This document shows, in pieces, positions 1-12,600 of a stretch of 64,000 nt of DNA (positions are counted from its first letter, which is position 1; every line of letters begins with the position of its first letter). Source of the DNA: Nectonema munidae (Eukaryota; Nematomorpha; Nectonematoida; Nectonematidae); assembly GCA_030549495.1 (NCBI GenBank), contig JAUIRK010000119.1, positions 1-64,000 on the forward strand, written 5' to 3'. The translations under genes were made by a program, and so were the position numbers. The notes beneath the pieces are model-generated. The model worked only from the letters and a program-made list of their open reading frames with translations. It did not search any database and had not been told where the DNA came from.

Positions 1-2320
1 TTTTTAAATAGTCATTTGAATAATACAATGTTTTTAAATATTCATAAGATGTGGCACCAGGTACGTGCACAAGTAAAATGCGAAGAAAATATCTCTTACC
101 CTTTCTAATATGGGCATATTATACATCCTACTTGCTACATTTTCACCATCACGCTGTCTAATTACCCATTTTTTCCAAACTTTTGAAGACATAATGATAT
201 GGAATATAGGTGTAGAGCTACTGTCTGAATTTTTCATCATTATGATTGAGGTCAAACCAAGCAGTTAACATTGCTGAGCCCTAAAAAGAGCCGGATTTTC
301 TTCTCCTCTAAAATAAATTCTTTGTTGATTAAGAAGATGTAATGGTAGTCTGATAATGTTATGACTTTGTGCATGCATCGGAAAAGCAAATAAACGCTAA
401 CATGCTTCAGGAGGAGAAACATATCTGGCATCTAAATATGTTTTAATTTCACCATGATCAATACGTTGATTAATTTTAACATGAGCAGTGTCATGGCCTT
501 TGTAATATTTATAAAGATATTTAACACTTTTAATGCTCACACAAGTTTCTAAAATTATATGAGCGTATTTCTTACATAAAAATGGGTTATAAGGGACAAC
601 CCATCTGTTGTCTAATTCAACATTCTTGATAGTGACTGTGCGGCCGTTATCTGGTCTAAAATATAAGGATAGCGATTATTATTAAGGACAGTGCGCTGAT
701 TATATTCTTTAATGCAAATTCGATCTTGTATACATTGTGATGAATTCTTCAAATGTCCACATGGATCATGCAAGATTTAATTATTTCATATAGTTCTGGG
801 TTTTCTGGAGGATCTGGAATTTGTGCCAAAATAAGCGTGTCAATTTCATCTGCATTATACAATTTGAAATAATTAGTCATTACTTATATGCCAGAGCATG
901 TGGAAAGGAGGAAGTCCTCTTTCTTAGAAAGCAATAATATCTACATGGTCACAAAGAACTCATTCTTCAAGTCATTCTTTAAAGCTTCAACTTTTAGTTT
1001 GAAAATGCTTGAAACCAAGTTGGGTATATCAGAAGCAGTTTGATCCGGTAATAAAATTTCAAAAACTTCTGACTATTTTAGGTTATATGTAAATGTTAAA
1101 AAAGATCAGTTTTGCTAATTTTAGTCACAAGCTCCATCGCGTCAAAATATAATTGATGTATTTGACGTGAAGATCCTTGAAATTTGATGGAAGAATAACA
1201 ATATTTCCCGGACGTAAATTACGATCATCAGCAGTAATTTGAAGATTATCTACCAAACCTTCATAACTTTCTGCTCTAATTTGAGTTTGATTATTTCGAA
1301 TAAAAGAAAGGCCTTGGCCTTAAACTTTGCCATAGGCAAGTTTATATAGAAAAGTTTTCCTGCTAAATGCAAAGGAGAAAAATCATTTCTAATAGCAATT
1401 CTATAAACAATACCTTAATTGGGTTTGGCTATTGCGCATCGGAGTTAAATGTAGTGGAAAATGATCAAGATTTGGGTCTCATCCAGCTTGGCCTCTAGGA
1501 AAAATTAGTGGGTAAATCATTGAATCAATGTTTGAAGAAATATAAGGAATACGCCTAAGAAGTTGATTATGGGGATATATAACAATTTGGTTATTAAGTG
1601 GAGGGGTATCATCATTACTGGTGAAAATTGCGACAACTTCTTCGTGTAGAGGAGAAGCATTATATCTTCTTCGGTTATTACCTTAACGCATTAACATTGT
1701 TATTATTAATGGTAAAGGATTCTCTTGCTTTGCACTTTCTTACTGTTCTTTCACATCAGCCATGTGCCTGTAAACTGCAGCACAAGGCGAAACTCTATTT
1801 ACATTTTGAATTATTTCCATAACATCTTTTACAAGCAAAATTGGATGGATTTGCCTATCTCATATTCAATGCAGTTGCTGACTCAATAATATACAATTGA
1901 CTGAAATTAGGTGTTTGATTTTCAACAGGATGTAGGGAACCATACCTATCATACATCTGTGCACAAATCCTGAAACATGGAGTACCATTTCCAAGCGGTG
2001 TATGTATATTTGCTTGTAAACTTGCAAAACAAAAAGTATTATTATAGATTTTTATGTTTTTACTGAAATTTCATGCTTTTGAAGAATCACTTAAATATAA
2101 GTCTTTCAGTTCTTGTGGAAAGTCTTGAAGGTTTGGTAGAGTTACTTTCCCATTAATACAACACTTGAATGATTCTGTAGGAAATTTGATTGCACTGCAA
2201 TATTCACAAAGAATGTTAAACTGACCTAAATATTGCGAGTCCGGTAAATCATTTTGATTGTTAATTCGTGTGAAATTAAGGGAAATTGGAGTAATTTTCG
2301 GTCTGACTTTTTACCCAAAC
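1..2320 (-). mobile_element. Helitron Rep/helicase gene fossil, cut by the left window edge
   Basis: Reading the minus strand from about 2300 leftward gives successive blocks of the Helitron replication-initiator/helicase polyprotein. The Helitron_like_N region begins near 2290 (NDLPDSQYLGQFN, then a block with LPNLQDFPQELKDLYL). Near 615-400 there is a long open stretch with DNRWVVPYNPFLCKKYA, then SVKYLYKYYKGHDTAH, then KTYLDARYVSPPEACW. Near 200-80 there is TWKKWVIRQRDGENVASRMYN. Order and spacing match autonomous Helitrons (rolling-circle DNA transposons). The PIF1-like helicase half would lie beyond the left edge. Several stops and frame changes interrupt the copy, so it is inactive here. 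Identification rests on remembered family words, not on an alignment. Confidence 0.85.
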
Positions 2321-2667
2321 TCTACTAAACGCAAACAAAAAAATCATCTTTCATTTAAAAAAATAAATTAAAATTGAAAGATTTATTGTTCAGTTTTTTT
2401 AATTTTCTTTTCTCAAAAAGTTTTTTGAGTTTTAATCTAAACTGCTTCAACTTTATTCTAAAAATTGATAAGACTGGATTAGTTTAGAAAGAAAATATAT
2501 AAAACTAAAACAAATCGAAAATTTTTAAAATGTAGAAAACAATATAAAAAATACATAAACACATTAATCGATTAAAATTTTTATTTTTAAATATTTTTAA
2601 TAAGAATCTGAGTAATCTACGCATCGATTTACTGGAGTTTGGGTGACTTTGGGTAAAAAGTCAGACC
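2300..2667. repeat. Inverted repeat just upstream of the Helitron coding block
   Basis: The 20 bases at 2300-2319 (starting GGTCTGACTTTTTACCC) are perfectly complementary to 2648-2667. Similarity continues inward past a short insertion (ACCCAAACTC on the left against its complement near 2638). The 330 bases between the arms are very AT-rich. The repeat touches the start of the Helitron-like coding region, so it may be a separate fold-back insertion or an inverted duplication of the element's own 5' region. Confidence 0.6.
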
Positions 2668-2820
2668 CGAGTATTTCTATTCTTAAATCTTTTAATTCTT
2701 TGGTGTAGAGTATTAGAATATGTACGTTCTTCGGTTTCTTAAGCAGTTTCATTTGCACGCCTTCGTTTCGGCAAAAACATATAAGAATCGAAAAACAAAG
2801 CAAGGAGATAAAAAAAGTAG

Positions 2821-3002
2821 TAATAACTAACTAGTCGATCCCGTTGTCGTTTCGATCTTAATTTACCAACACTGAATTAGGTATACTATGTTTCGAGCGC
2901 AGCGAGAAACAAACACTACCCATGATCCTATGTTTCGAACGTAGAGAGAAACACTTTTTCGAGTAAAGCGAGATACGACCACGGGACCGGTTAGTTTTAT
3001 TA
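2821..3002. repeat. Fold-back element with phased 21-nt hairpin modules
   Basis: The outer arms 2821-2860 and 2963-3002 form an imperfect inverted repeat of about 40 bp (core CGATCCCGTTGTCG against the complement of CGACCACGGGACCGG). Between and overlapping the arms sit three related modules at 2890-2910, 2932-2952 and 2956-2976. Each has the form TTTCGAGCGCAGCGAGAAA, is itself self-complementary, and is GC-richer than its surroundings. It could be an independent fold-back MITE or the 5' terminal region of the adjacent Helitron, whose ends often carry hairpins. The sequence alone does not decide. Confidence 0.6.
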
Positions 3003-3460
3003 TATAATCTTGTTTTTTAATAAAATTTCTTCTTTTTATAAGAAAATTTGCCCATTTTTATTTTGATATAAATTAATAAGGAGACATTTGTTTAAAAATT
3101 ATATTTTACATCATTTATATTTCTAATAATCTCTTTGAGTTTTAATTTGAAAGTTAAAAATTTTTCTTTTCTGTATAGGTATTGAATTGAAGTTTCAGAA
3201 GTTTGTTTTTAGAGATTTTGTTTATTATCAAGAATTTAATGTCATTTTGAGAAATTGAAACTTTTTCTTTTTCTTGGCCCCTGAAATTTAATTAAAACAA
3301 CAAAAACTTTTCCTATATACTTAGTTTTGAATTTATTGCATATTTCTTTTAAATTACACCAGGTAACAAAAAGAAAAAGTTTTTAAATATTATTTTTTTT
3401 TGGCATTTTTTAAATTTTCTCCATGATTTTTATCATTTTAAAAATGAACCTTATTTTAAA
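3003..3460. other. AT-rich 5' flank of the RNF139-like gene
   Basis: About 460 bases of T-rich sequence between the fold-back element and the first proposed RNF139 codon. No recognisable TATA/initiator arrangement, CpG cluster or upstream exon is visible. If the ATG at 3461 is used, the promoter or an upstream non-coding exon should lie here or further left. Confidence 0.3.
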
Positions 3461-3692
3461 ATGCTAAGAAGTCTGATTTTTCAAATAACCAAAAATAGTG
3501 ATGTTTTATTAAGATTACCTCCACTTTATTTAATGAATTTCTTGTTACTGTCAATTAATGCGACTTCTCCTTTTGATTATTTAACAGAATATATACTTTT
3601 GCTTGCTAATGATGAAATATACCACGATTCTTCCTTCTTTATTGACATTGATATTTTTATCACAATTTTTATTCAACTTCTTAAGATTACAC
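3461..3692 (+). CDS. RNF139: RNF139-like exon 1 (N-terminus)
   Basis: Encodes residues 1-77 plus one base. The segment VLLRLPPLYLMNFLLL lines up with the conserved start of the vertebrate protein (VALRVPCLYIIDAI), and the end IFITIFIQLLKIT lines up with its first membrane segment. The donor is AC|GTAATT, phase 1, which joins exactly to the phase of exon 2. The ATG at 3461 is the only methionine I can place before the conserved block, but no in-frame stop lies immediately upstream, so the true start could be further 5'. The loop between the two conserved blocks is about 20 residues longer than in human. This is the least certain exon because it is as AT-rich as the background. Confidence 0.72.
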
Positions 3693-6600
3693 GTAATTCT
3701 TAAATTTCTTTATTTAATTAATTTTTTCGATTATTCTATTGATTAGTGTATGTTACATTTTTTTTGTCACATAATTACTTTTTTTTTTAAATTTGTTATA
3801 TAAATTTAGATTATTAATTTTACTCATTTACAATAAACTCGGCTAGTTTTATTTTTATTCAGATTAGAATTGATAGGCTTTTGAAAATATGTTAACTCAG
3901 TATTTATCTCAAATTTTTAAAGATGATTTAAACAAATTACTTTTTCTAGGCTATGAATTCAATTAAATATAATTATGCCTTCTTGAAATTAATTCCATTT
4001 TTCAATAAATTTTAGTGACTTTATTTAAGAATCTTTTTTAAAAAAAGTATTCACTAATTTTTTTGGCCAAAGCACGCTTTTAATAAAATTATTTTATGTA
4101 GTCTTTTTTTTTTGTTAAATCATAAATCACACATGAGTTACATTAAGCTTGATCTTACGAATAAACTTTTCAAATATCGTGACGATTATAATAGACGACA
4201 TAATTTATGCTATCTACTAAAAGATTATCTCTAGTTTTATTTTTTTCTGGAAACAATTGATTTTCCTTAGTCCATACATCATAGTGTCTCCGTTTTTTAG
4301 TCGCCTGCTTTAGCATCTTGATTTTGTTTATTTTTTCTTTAGCCTGACATTTTACGCTATCTGAGTAATGAATCTGTTTTCGAAGATACATACGGCCAGC
4401 TGTTATGCTTAGATCCTTATATTTTCCATGCAATCCTCTCACATTTTGAATAATTTTTATTTTGTCCTGGTACTTCAAATTGCTCGTATTCCTCTCAAAT
4501 TTATCGCAAACTTAATAACTATGCGGCAATCCCCTAAAATTTGTCAAAATTCTTTCAAAATGTTGTAATCCAGTGCTCTTCAACTCATATTATTTAAGGG
4601 CCAACTTTTATTTTAGTATAAGTTTCAAGGGTCAACTTTGTCTCTTTTCTACTTTTTTTTTTTAAATTTACAGATTTGTAACTAAATCATCAAGAAAAAT
4701 GCTTGTACATACCAAACATTTGCTATAAGGGTTTATAATGACTACAAATATATATAGTTTTTTGTCGTTAATTTATAAATAGCCGAGTTTTTATATGATT
4801 ATGTTTGCTGAATAATTGTTTTTAGAGCCAATAAGTTAATTATTTAATTCTACTAGAACTTCAGATGATTTCAGATCTTCATCTGTCAACCTCGAACACA
4901 AATTAAGCTTATTCAACAACTTTCTTATGTCAACTAACATGTGCAAAAATATTCATCTTCTAATTGAAAAGCATTTTTTTGAAGTCAAAAACATTCCAAT
5001 TTTTTTTCTAAGAGCAAAAAATCTTTCTAAAACATCACTTCGACTAAGTCATCGTATTTTCGATGCCACTAATTTCTTTTAAAAAAATCCTGAACTGATG
5101 ATGTCTCAGACTACTTGTTCTTTTGATGATGCTTTTAAATACAGTGCTCCTAACAGTTCTCAACTTTACAGCTTTCCCACAAAGTGCTTCATGGTTAACA
5201 GGAATTGGATTGAAACCAAGCTCAAGCTGTTTTGCTTTCACTAAGCCAATTAAGCCGCACTTTTCAGAACAAAAAGTGGGTGAACCATCAGTAGCTATAG
5301 ATATAGGTTTTTCCCATTTTAAACCAGCATTGACAATAACATTTTCTAAAGCTTTGTAGATATCCTTTCCTGTTATGTCTTTTAGTGGAACTAAATCAAG
5401 TAATTCCTCAATTACATTGAGGTTTTGATCAACGCAACGAATAAAAATACCACAAAATGGCAGTATCACAAATTCTCGTACTTTCATCAAGGGCCAAAAA
5501 ATATGAATCAAAGTTTTGAGGTAATAAAAATATCTGTTTTTCAACACTTGTAGACATTTATGTAATCATCCTGGCAATCGTATTAGCAGAAAGACTAATT
5601 TACGATAAAATTGTTACTTTGTCAGGACAAAATTTTTACCAACTTTTACTAAACATTTGTTTACAAACTCGCCCGCAGTAAATCATTTGGCTCACTACAA
5701 AACTAGCTTTTACAGCATCTTCTGTTGACTTTTGAATTTTTATAGAGACTACTTGTTTCTATTTTGATAACTTTATATTTGCCAAATTTATCATATCTTT
5801 TTCTTTCAAACTTATCAAACTCTTTGTGACGTGAGGTGTAATGACGTTTAATATTGTATTTTTTGGAACACTAATGATTTGGAGAGAAATTTGACATTGG
5901 ATCTAACACTTTTTACTTTCGTTCACTTCATTTTGTGTTACAGAGTAATTATTTTCCCAACTCTCTTGAAAAGTTCTTTTTTCATCATATATTTTTCCTT
6001 TTATTCAGAAGACATTTACAAAACAACTTTACCTAAAGTTAAAAAAAAAACTAATATAATAGTCTGAAAAATCGATAAGTTTATTAAGATATATTGTAGA
6101 AAAATATTAATAAGTTTACCACAATGAAATAAAAGCTCTTGCAATAAAATTCAACTTTTAAATGTGAGCGAGTAACGATAAATTAAAGCAAAAAAGTTTA
6201 TGTCAACTAATATGAGTGTCGGTAAAAGACGCGTACAAATAAATGGTAGAATAAAAAGCCATGCGCTAATTTTTTATACGTATTGTTAATGTGCGTACAA
6301 GGTATAGTTAGTTATAACTCCAAAAAGTTTTATTCGATCATCATCACTAACAGTACACTATGTGAAAAACCGCTTTCATAAGTAAATAAAGATAATGAAA
6401 GCTAATCTATGACGGCTAGTTGGTTGTTCCTCATGTACAGCTAGCAGGCAGCAGTTCAAACCTCGTGGTGGGACCTTAGTGTGCGGTTAGAGATGATGAT
6501 CGAATATAACTTCTTTTAACCCTATTAGTCCAGGATAAAAATTAATTTTGCAAAATTTGCTGAATAATATCCCTTCAAATTTTGTGTATTTTCCTAAAAT

Positions 6601-9600
6601 TGCTAACTCCATTTTTTGATACCATTTTCATGGTAGTTCGATGACCCTTTCATGTCAAAAACTGTCAATCAAAATCAAAAACTAAAATTTTTCAACAAAA
6701 TTTTGACATTATCTGTAGTTAACCTTATAACTTAGGTTCTATATTATATACTCCCTTGGAAATTGATAATTATATACAGTTTTGAACGCATAATACTTTA
6801 TATATTTAATTTTTTTTAATAATTTTGGCTACTTTTTAGAAAATGTCGATCAAGATTTTGATTGATGAGAAATATATCTAATAAAATATATCTTCAAATT
6901 TAACATAAATATATTTTTATACTAAATCTCCCGTACTGGTCTAATTTCTTGACTTATTTTTTACATTTAGGATTTGAAAATACCTATAAGTATATAATAT
7001 TTTATAGTATATAATAATTTTCGGCTTACTTCTAAAATTGTCTCCAAAAACATTCATTCAAATTTTACATTAAATATATGTTTTTATACCAAATCAACTA
7101 TTCTGCTTTTATTTCTGGACAGACTTTAGATTTAAGGTTTGGAAATATCTCACAGTGTTAATAAAATTTGCGGTTTACATATGAAAAGTGCCTTTAAAAA
7201 TATTATCTCAAATTTTATATGAAATATATATATATTTTTATACCAAATCAACAATGCTTGTTTCATTTATGGACCCAGTTTTTGCATTTAGCATTTGAGA
7301 ATACCTATAAGTCTAAAATTTGTCTCCAAAAATATTGATTCAAATTTTACATGAAATATATGTTTTTATACCGAATCGATCATGCTGGCTTCATTTATCG
7401 ATTCAGTTTTCGCATTTAGAGGTTTTAAAATGTCAGTGTCAATCAAATTTGTGGTTTACTTCTGAAAACTATCTCCAAAAATATTTTCTCTAATTTTATA
7501 TGAAATATATATATTTTTTTATACCAAATCAACAATACTCATTTTATTTCTGAACTCAGATTTTGCATTTAGAGGTTTTAAAATGTCAGAAAGTGTCAAT
7601 CAAATTAGGGGTTTACCTTAAATATCTACCAAAATATTTTTGAAATTTAAATAAAATATATGTTTTTTTTTTACCAAATTGGAGATGCTGGTTTCATTTT
7701 TGGAATTAGTTTTTGCATTTACTTTTCAAAATATCTGAAAGCTTCAATCAGATTGGCGGTTTACGTCTAAAAACATAACTATAAGAACTCTATAATTTAA
7801 AGAGTGTAAAAGGTTTATCGCTATTAATTACTGTAGCCAGACCCGTCGATAGGGGGTGGGGGTGGCAAGGGAGCTTTGCCTCTCTGAAACTCTCTTGGAA
7901 TACATTAATTAATACACTTTCTTCCCGACCCCATTCAAAACAGTTTTGCCGCGTCCCCTTGATCAGTTTTACCCCACAGTCACACCCTCCCTTCTTGATC
8001 AGTCCCTCCATCCCTGTACTTGAAGTCGGGCGAAGGGGCTAATTTAAACAATCAAGTCTTATCCAGAAATCAAATCATAAATAATAATCGTTTTATTTAA
8101 TGTTTTAGTATTTTTGTATCAAGATTAGTTATAATGGTGGCTCTGTTTTTACACTTTGCTTAAAATTTTTGTTAAAAAACTTAGTACAAATAATTTCATG
8201 TAATTTTTAGCGTATAACTTCGGGATTGGTATAGATAATTTATATAAATTTAAAGTTTGTAGAATATTTCTTCCAAAAATTTTAAACCTTCATCATGTAT
8301 TTAAAAAACCCACTTTTAATTCAAGCTTACATGCCTGTTGACCCATTTCCTAAATATATTTTCAACAAACAATTTACTTTACTGACCAAATATATGTGTA
8401 GATAGAATATGAAGATTATATAAGATGATTCCTTGTTTTTTGTGTTACTAATCTAGCTTAGTAATGTTTCGTTGCTAAAAATTTTAAGATTTAATTTTAA
8501 ACAAGAATGCATTTCAGTGCAGAGTAATCAATCCATCTAACCAATTCATTTCATATGAACCAGGCTTGTTGGCGATTAGTGAGATGAGAGGCTGAGAAAA
8601 ATGATTTAGCTCCTAATCATTATTGCTCTCGCCTGACCTGGAACAGCTAGAGAGAGGGTCCTCACGTTGTGGATAGGGGAACGGCCATCAGATATGGTGG
8701 TTAGCTGCGATGCGACATAAGCAAGCTTAGCTTATATGAATAAGCAGCCCCAAACAAACAGCGACGACATAACGAGACGGAGTAGTAGATTGGTGACTCC
8801 TTTCTACCAATTAAAATGCTCCATGTTCAGACGATGTCGTGACAATGCGAGTAACGACATTTTTCAATGCATCAGGTATGGTTTTCATTATTTATGCTTG
8901 ACGATGAATAGCGCACTTGGTAGCAATTACATCTCGCGATTTTTGCTCAGAGTCTAAAAACTAGAACAAGAAATTGCTAGAGCATGGTGAGTACATTCTT
9001 CAAGTGGATGTTTTGGCTTAATAACATGTGCTGTAAAAATTGTCCGAATTGTCTACCAGGTGCTTGACATAAAAATATTGTACGTGCGATCCATCGTTTC
9101 ATCAAGCTGAATTTCAAAAAAGTTAAAAATCGTATTCCGAATCAATAAAGCCCCCTCTGATATGTCATCAGACATCACTCCTATTAGCCTTATAACGGTA
9201 TCGTGACAGCAAGATATGCTTCAACTTCAGAACTTCTTAGCACATTAAACATCATATCTTTGCAACAAGGTAATATCAACTATTCTCTTGTGGGATTTAT
9301 TGACAACAGATATTTTATGTTCCCAAATGGGAACATTGGGACTTAATGGGTTAAAATAGTCAATAGTTTTGTTTATCCAACTCTAGTGATTAACTTCCAG
9401 TGCATGTTTCACTTGGCGGGCTTTAGAAAAGTGGATGCTAACACTTCAGAAGACAAAGGACACTTAGGTTCCTCTTCTTCACCACACGTTAATGCAGTAA
9501 AACCAAATGTCAAATATGAGTCGTCATATTTCATTTTTAAGCCATTAAGAAAAATGAGCATTTGCATCTATAAAATTAGGCCTGAAAATTAATAAAAAAT

Positions 9601-12600
9601 AAAAATAGTGCTCGATTCAAAGACTAAATTACTTATTCTTTTAAATGGTTGCAATCAAAATTACAAACAGCACAATTTGACTTGAAATAAATTAGTTCAG
9701 TTATGGTGGGATTGAGAACTCACAGTGCAAGTATAATGGTGGTGTGTTTATTGTACAAAAATTATAAAAAAATGTTCGCTCACAGAATTCAGCATATTTG
9801 AAATATATTTATATAAACATATTAATATCTGAGAAAAAGAGGTCGGGTCACTTTTTCAAAAATTCGGCTTTGTCTACGTTCTATTGATGGGACATTGGCT
9901 GTTGAACGGTTAATGGAGAGTTTATAATTTTTCGAATTTTTATTCTAATTGCGTCATGGATGGAAGGTAAAGAAGGTACTACCAGTGGGGGATCCAGAAA
10001 TCTTTTGTGGGGGGGGGGGGGGGGTATACTAATATTATCAAAATATTTTACACATTTTATTAGGGAAGAAATTTGAAAACGTATGTAAAATAAATGATTA
10101 AAATTATATTACAAAGTCTTTTCTTCTTTCTTTTTGCTTTGAAAATCGATCAATGACTTCATCAATTTTGATTTCTATTTTAGGGTGGACTCCAACCTTA
10201 ATTTTTCTTGAATAGATTGCTGGTGGGGGGGGGGGGGGGATGCATCCCCCTATTCCCCCTCTCGGTCCATCCCTGGGTACTACTATCGTTAAAAGTTTGG
10301 TGAGTTCATTATAATTATCAAAATGGTTTGCATTTATTATCATTTGTGTTAAATATTGGAATATGGAAAATTCTTGACGCTTTTTTTTAATGTTTTCTCA
10401 GCTTAATCAAAGATAATTGCTAATTAAATACTTAATCGATTTGTGAAAAATATAATGCTTCAAAATATAAATGATAGGTATCGGAATCGTGTACTTTTTA
10501 AGAACGGGCATCGTAATCAGAATCGTAAAAAGTTCTCTTAGAAAGCTCATCATGCCATCACTAGTTCCAGATATACCCTTAGCTACACGATGTAGCACAC
10601 TATGATAGCTTTTTTAAGTTAAGCTCTAAAACGAATGAAATTGACATTTTATACATTCTCTTATTTTGTATTTAGTCTTCATTAGTACAGCATATGTCTT
10701 CTTTCTTCCGACGAAGTACATCTCTAGAGTTTATCATTGCATAACTCCCCTCGTCTCTATCATTCTTTCCTTGACAATCTCAACGAAAGCACACTACTTC
10801 TTAGTCCTGCGCCACCCATCATCCCTACCCCTCAACAATCTGCCTCACTCATCGTCCACATTGATGATCTTTTTAGTGTCGGCCTTGTGCCTCATTCTCC
10901 AAGTGGCTTTTGCGAAATCCTTTCTCCACACGATCGCAAGCACCAGGAAAAAGTCTTTTGAAGAAGTTTTGTCATTTGCTTCCTTTACATTCCCAACTCT
11001 ATGCACCCTCGTCTGCTTCTTCATGTCTAGGCATGCAGTCCACCTGTCAAGTTATACGTTGAAACCTTTGCCCTTTCTAACATTGCTTTGGCCGGTCCTC
11101 ATGCTCTACCGTTCCACCAAGAGTTCAATACCGCACATCCTAGCAATAATCCTTCAAGTTAATTCACAAAGTCGCTCCATCGTTCAGAATATCGGCATGC
11201 GAGGCTTCCTACAGAATGAAATCTCAAGACTCAAAGTAACACTGTTCACTTTCACCAATTTATTATTTAAAAGCTATTTAAAAAGTAGCCAATTACCGAT
11301 CAGGAATTGATGTTTAGATTTTCATTTGTCGATTCCGATATATTTATATTTAAAAACTTTTTTCATCCAAATTGTTAAAAAATGATGTAAGAATTACATC
11401 TCATGTCAAAATTTTTATTGGAATACCTACAAAAAAATTTTTGCACATCTATACGAATTTTCGAGTATGCTGAATTTAGTAGTGATTTTCATTTTTTTTT
11501 ATGAAAATCAATCAAACCTGTCAAAAAAAATGGTTTAAATGTGACAACACATGTCAATTTTTAAATTTTTATTCAAATACTATAAAAAAAAATTTTACAC
11601 ATGTATGCCAATTTTCAAGTGTGCTGAAATTACCGATGGTGTTAATTTTTTATAAAATCAATTGAAACTCAAAAAAAAGTATTTAAATATGACTTAAGTA
11701 ATTTCATTCAATATCTGGAATTGTAAAAGAAAATATAACCCATATTTGTCTATGTTTTAAAAAGTCCTTCAAGAAAAGAAATTATATGCCCGCACCCAGG
11801 AAAATGGTATTTTTGTAGGCATATGCAGCGGTCCATATGGTCCAGTATGTAATACAATAACCTCTCTTATATGCAAACACTTTGATTGGACAAATGATGT
11901 TTGCTTCATCTTACCTATCTAGAATGAAATGTCACTTATATACCTTAAAATACAACTCTAAATTATGATTCTCGATGAGTGTTGTTCATGCTTTTCACTT
12001 ACTTTTTTCTTCTTTGGAGACAAGAAAAAAAGTCTTAAATCTGACTGACTCTACGGCAAAAAGTTGATGTCATTAAAAAACTGATAAATCAAGCCCTATG
12101 AAATGCACTTTGTTGGTGAAACAAAACGTCTAAATAAAGATTTATTCTTTTTAAAGTCAGTAATACTGTAAATTGGAACAATTTCGTTTTTCAATTGAAG
12201 CTAGAAATTAAGATATTTTATTGCAAGGACTGAAATTTCAATTTAGAGTTTTGAAGATTTCCTTCCAGATTTCAAATATTTTTAGAACAAATTATTTTTA
12301 CTTAGGAAATATTTGAAATCAAAAGTGCTTCAGAACATGAGTTCCTAACTTTTATTCATTCATGCACCCCTTTCAGAAGTTGTGTTGGACACCTACAAAG
12401 AAATTTTCGCATAAAAAGTTATAAAAACAACTTCGCATGCACTTAATATTTGCACTTTATTTTATTGACATGAATTATTTGATCTGAAATCACGTCAAAT
12501 ACACGTAACAAAGTAAATTTTATGTAAATTCTAGAGATTCAAACTTTTAGAGTTAACTTTTTGTTTCTGTTATTTTTACATGTACAAATTGGTTGACTAT

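Noticed and set aside
1628-1822. A + strand gene within the Helitron region
   Set aside because: The - strand carries the Helitron protein blocks through this interval, so the + frame is a shadow.
7790-8011. A 73-codon - strand gene across the GC-rich island
   Set aside because: The island shares its end with the hAT-type MITE at 9983-10275; the frame has no family resemblance.
10104-10343. A 79-codon - strand frame with GGCIPPPPPPAI
   Set aside because: It lies inside the hAT-type MITE and its glycine/proline run is the G homopolymer.
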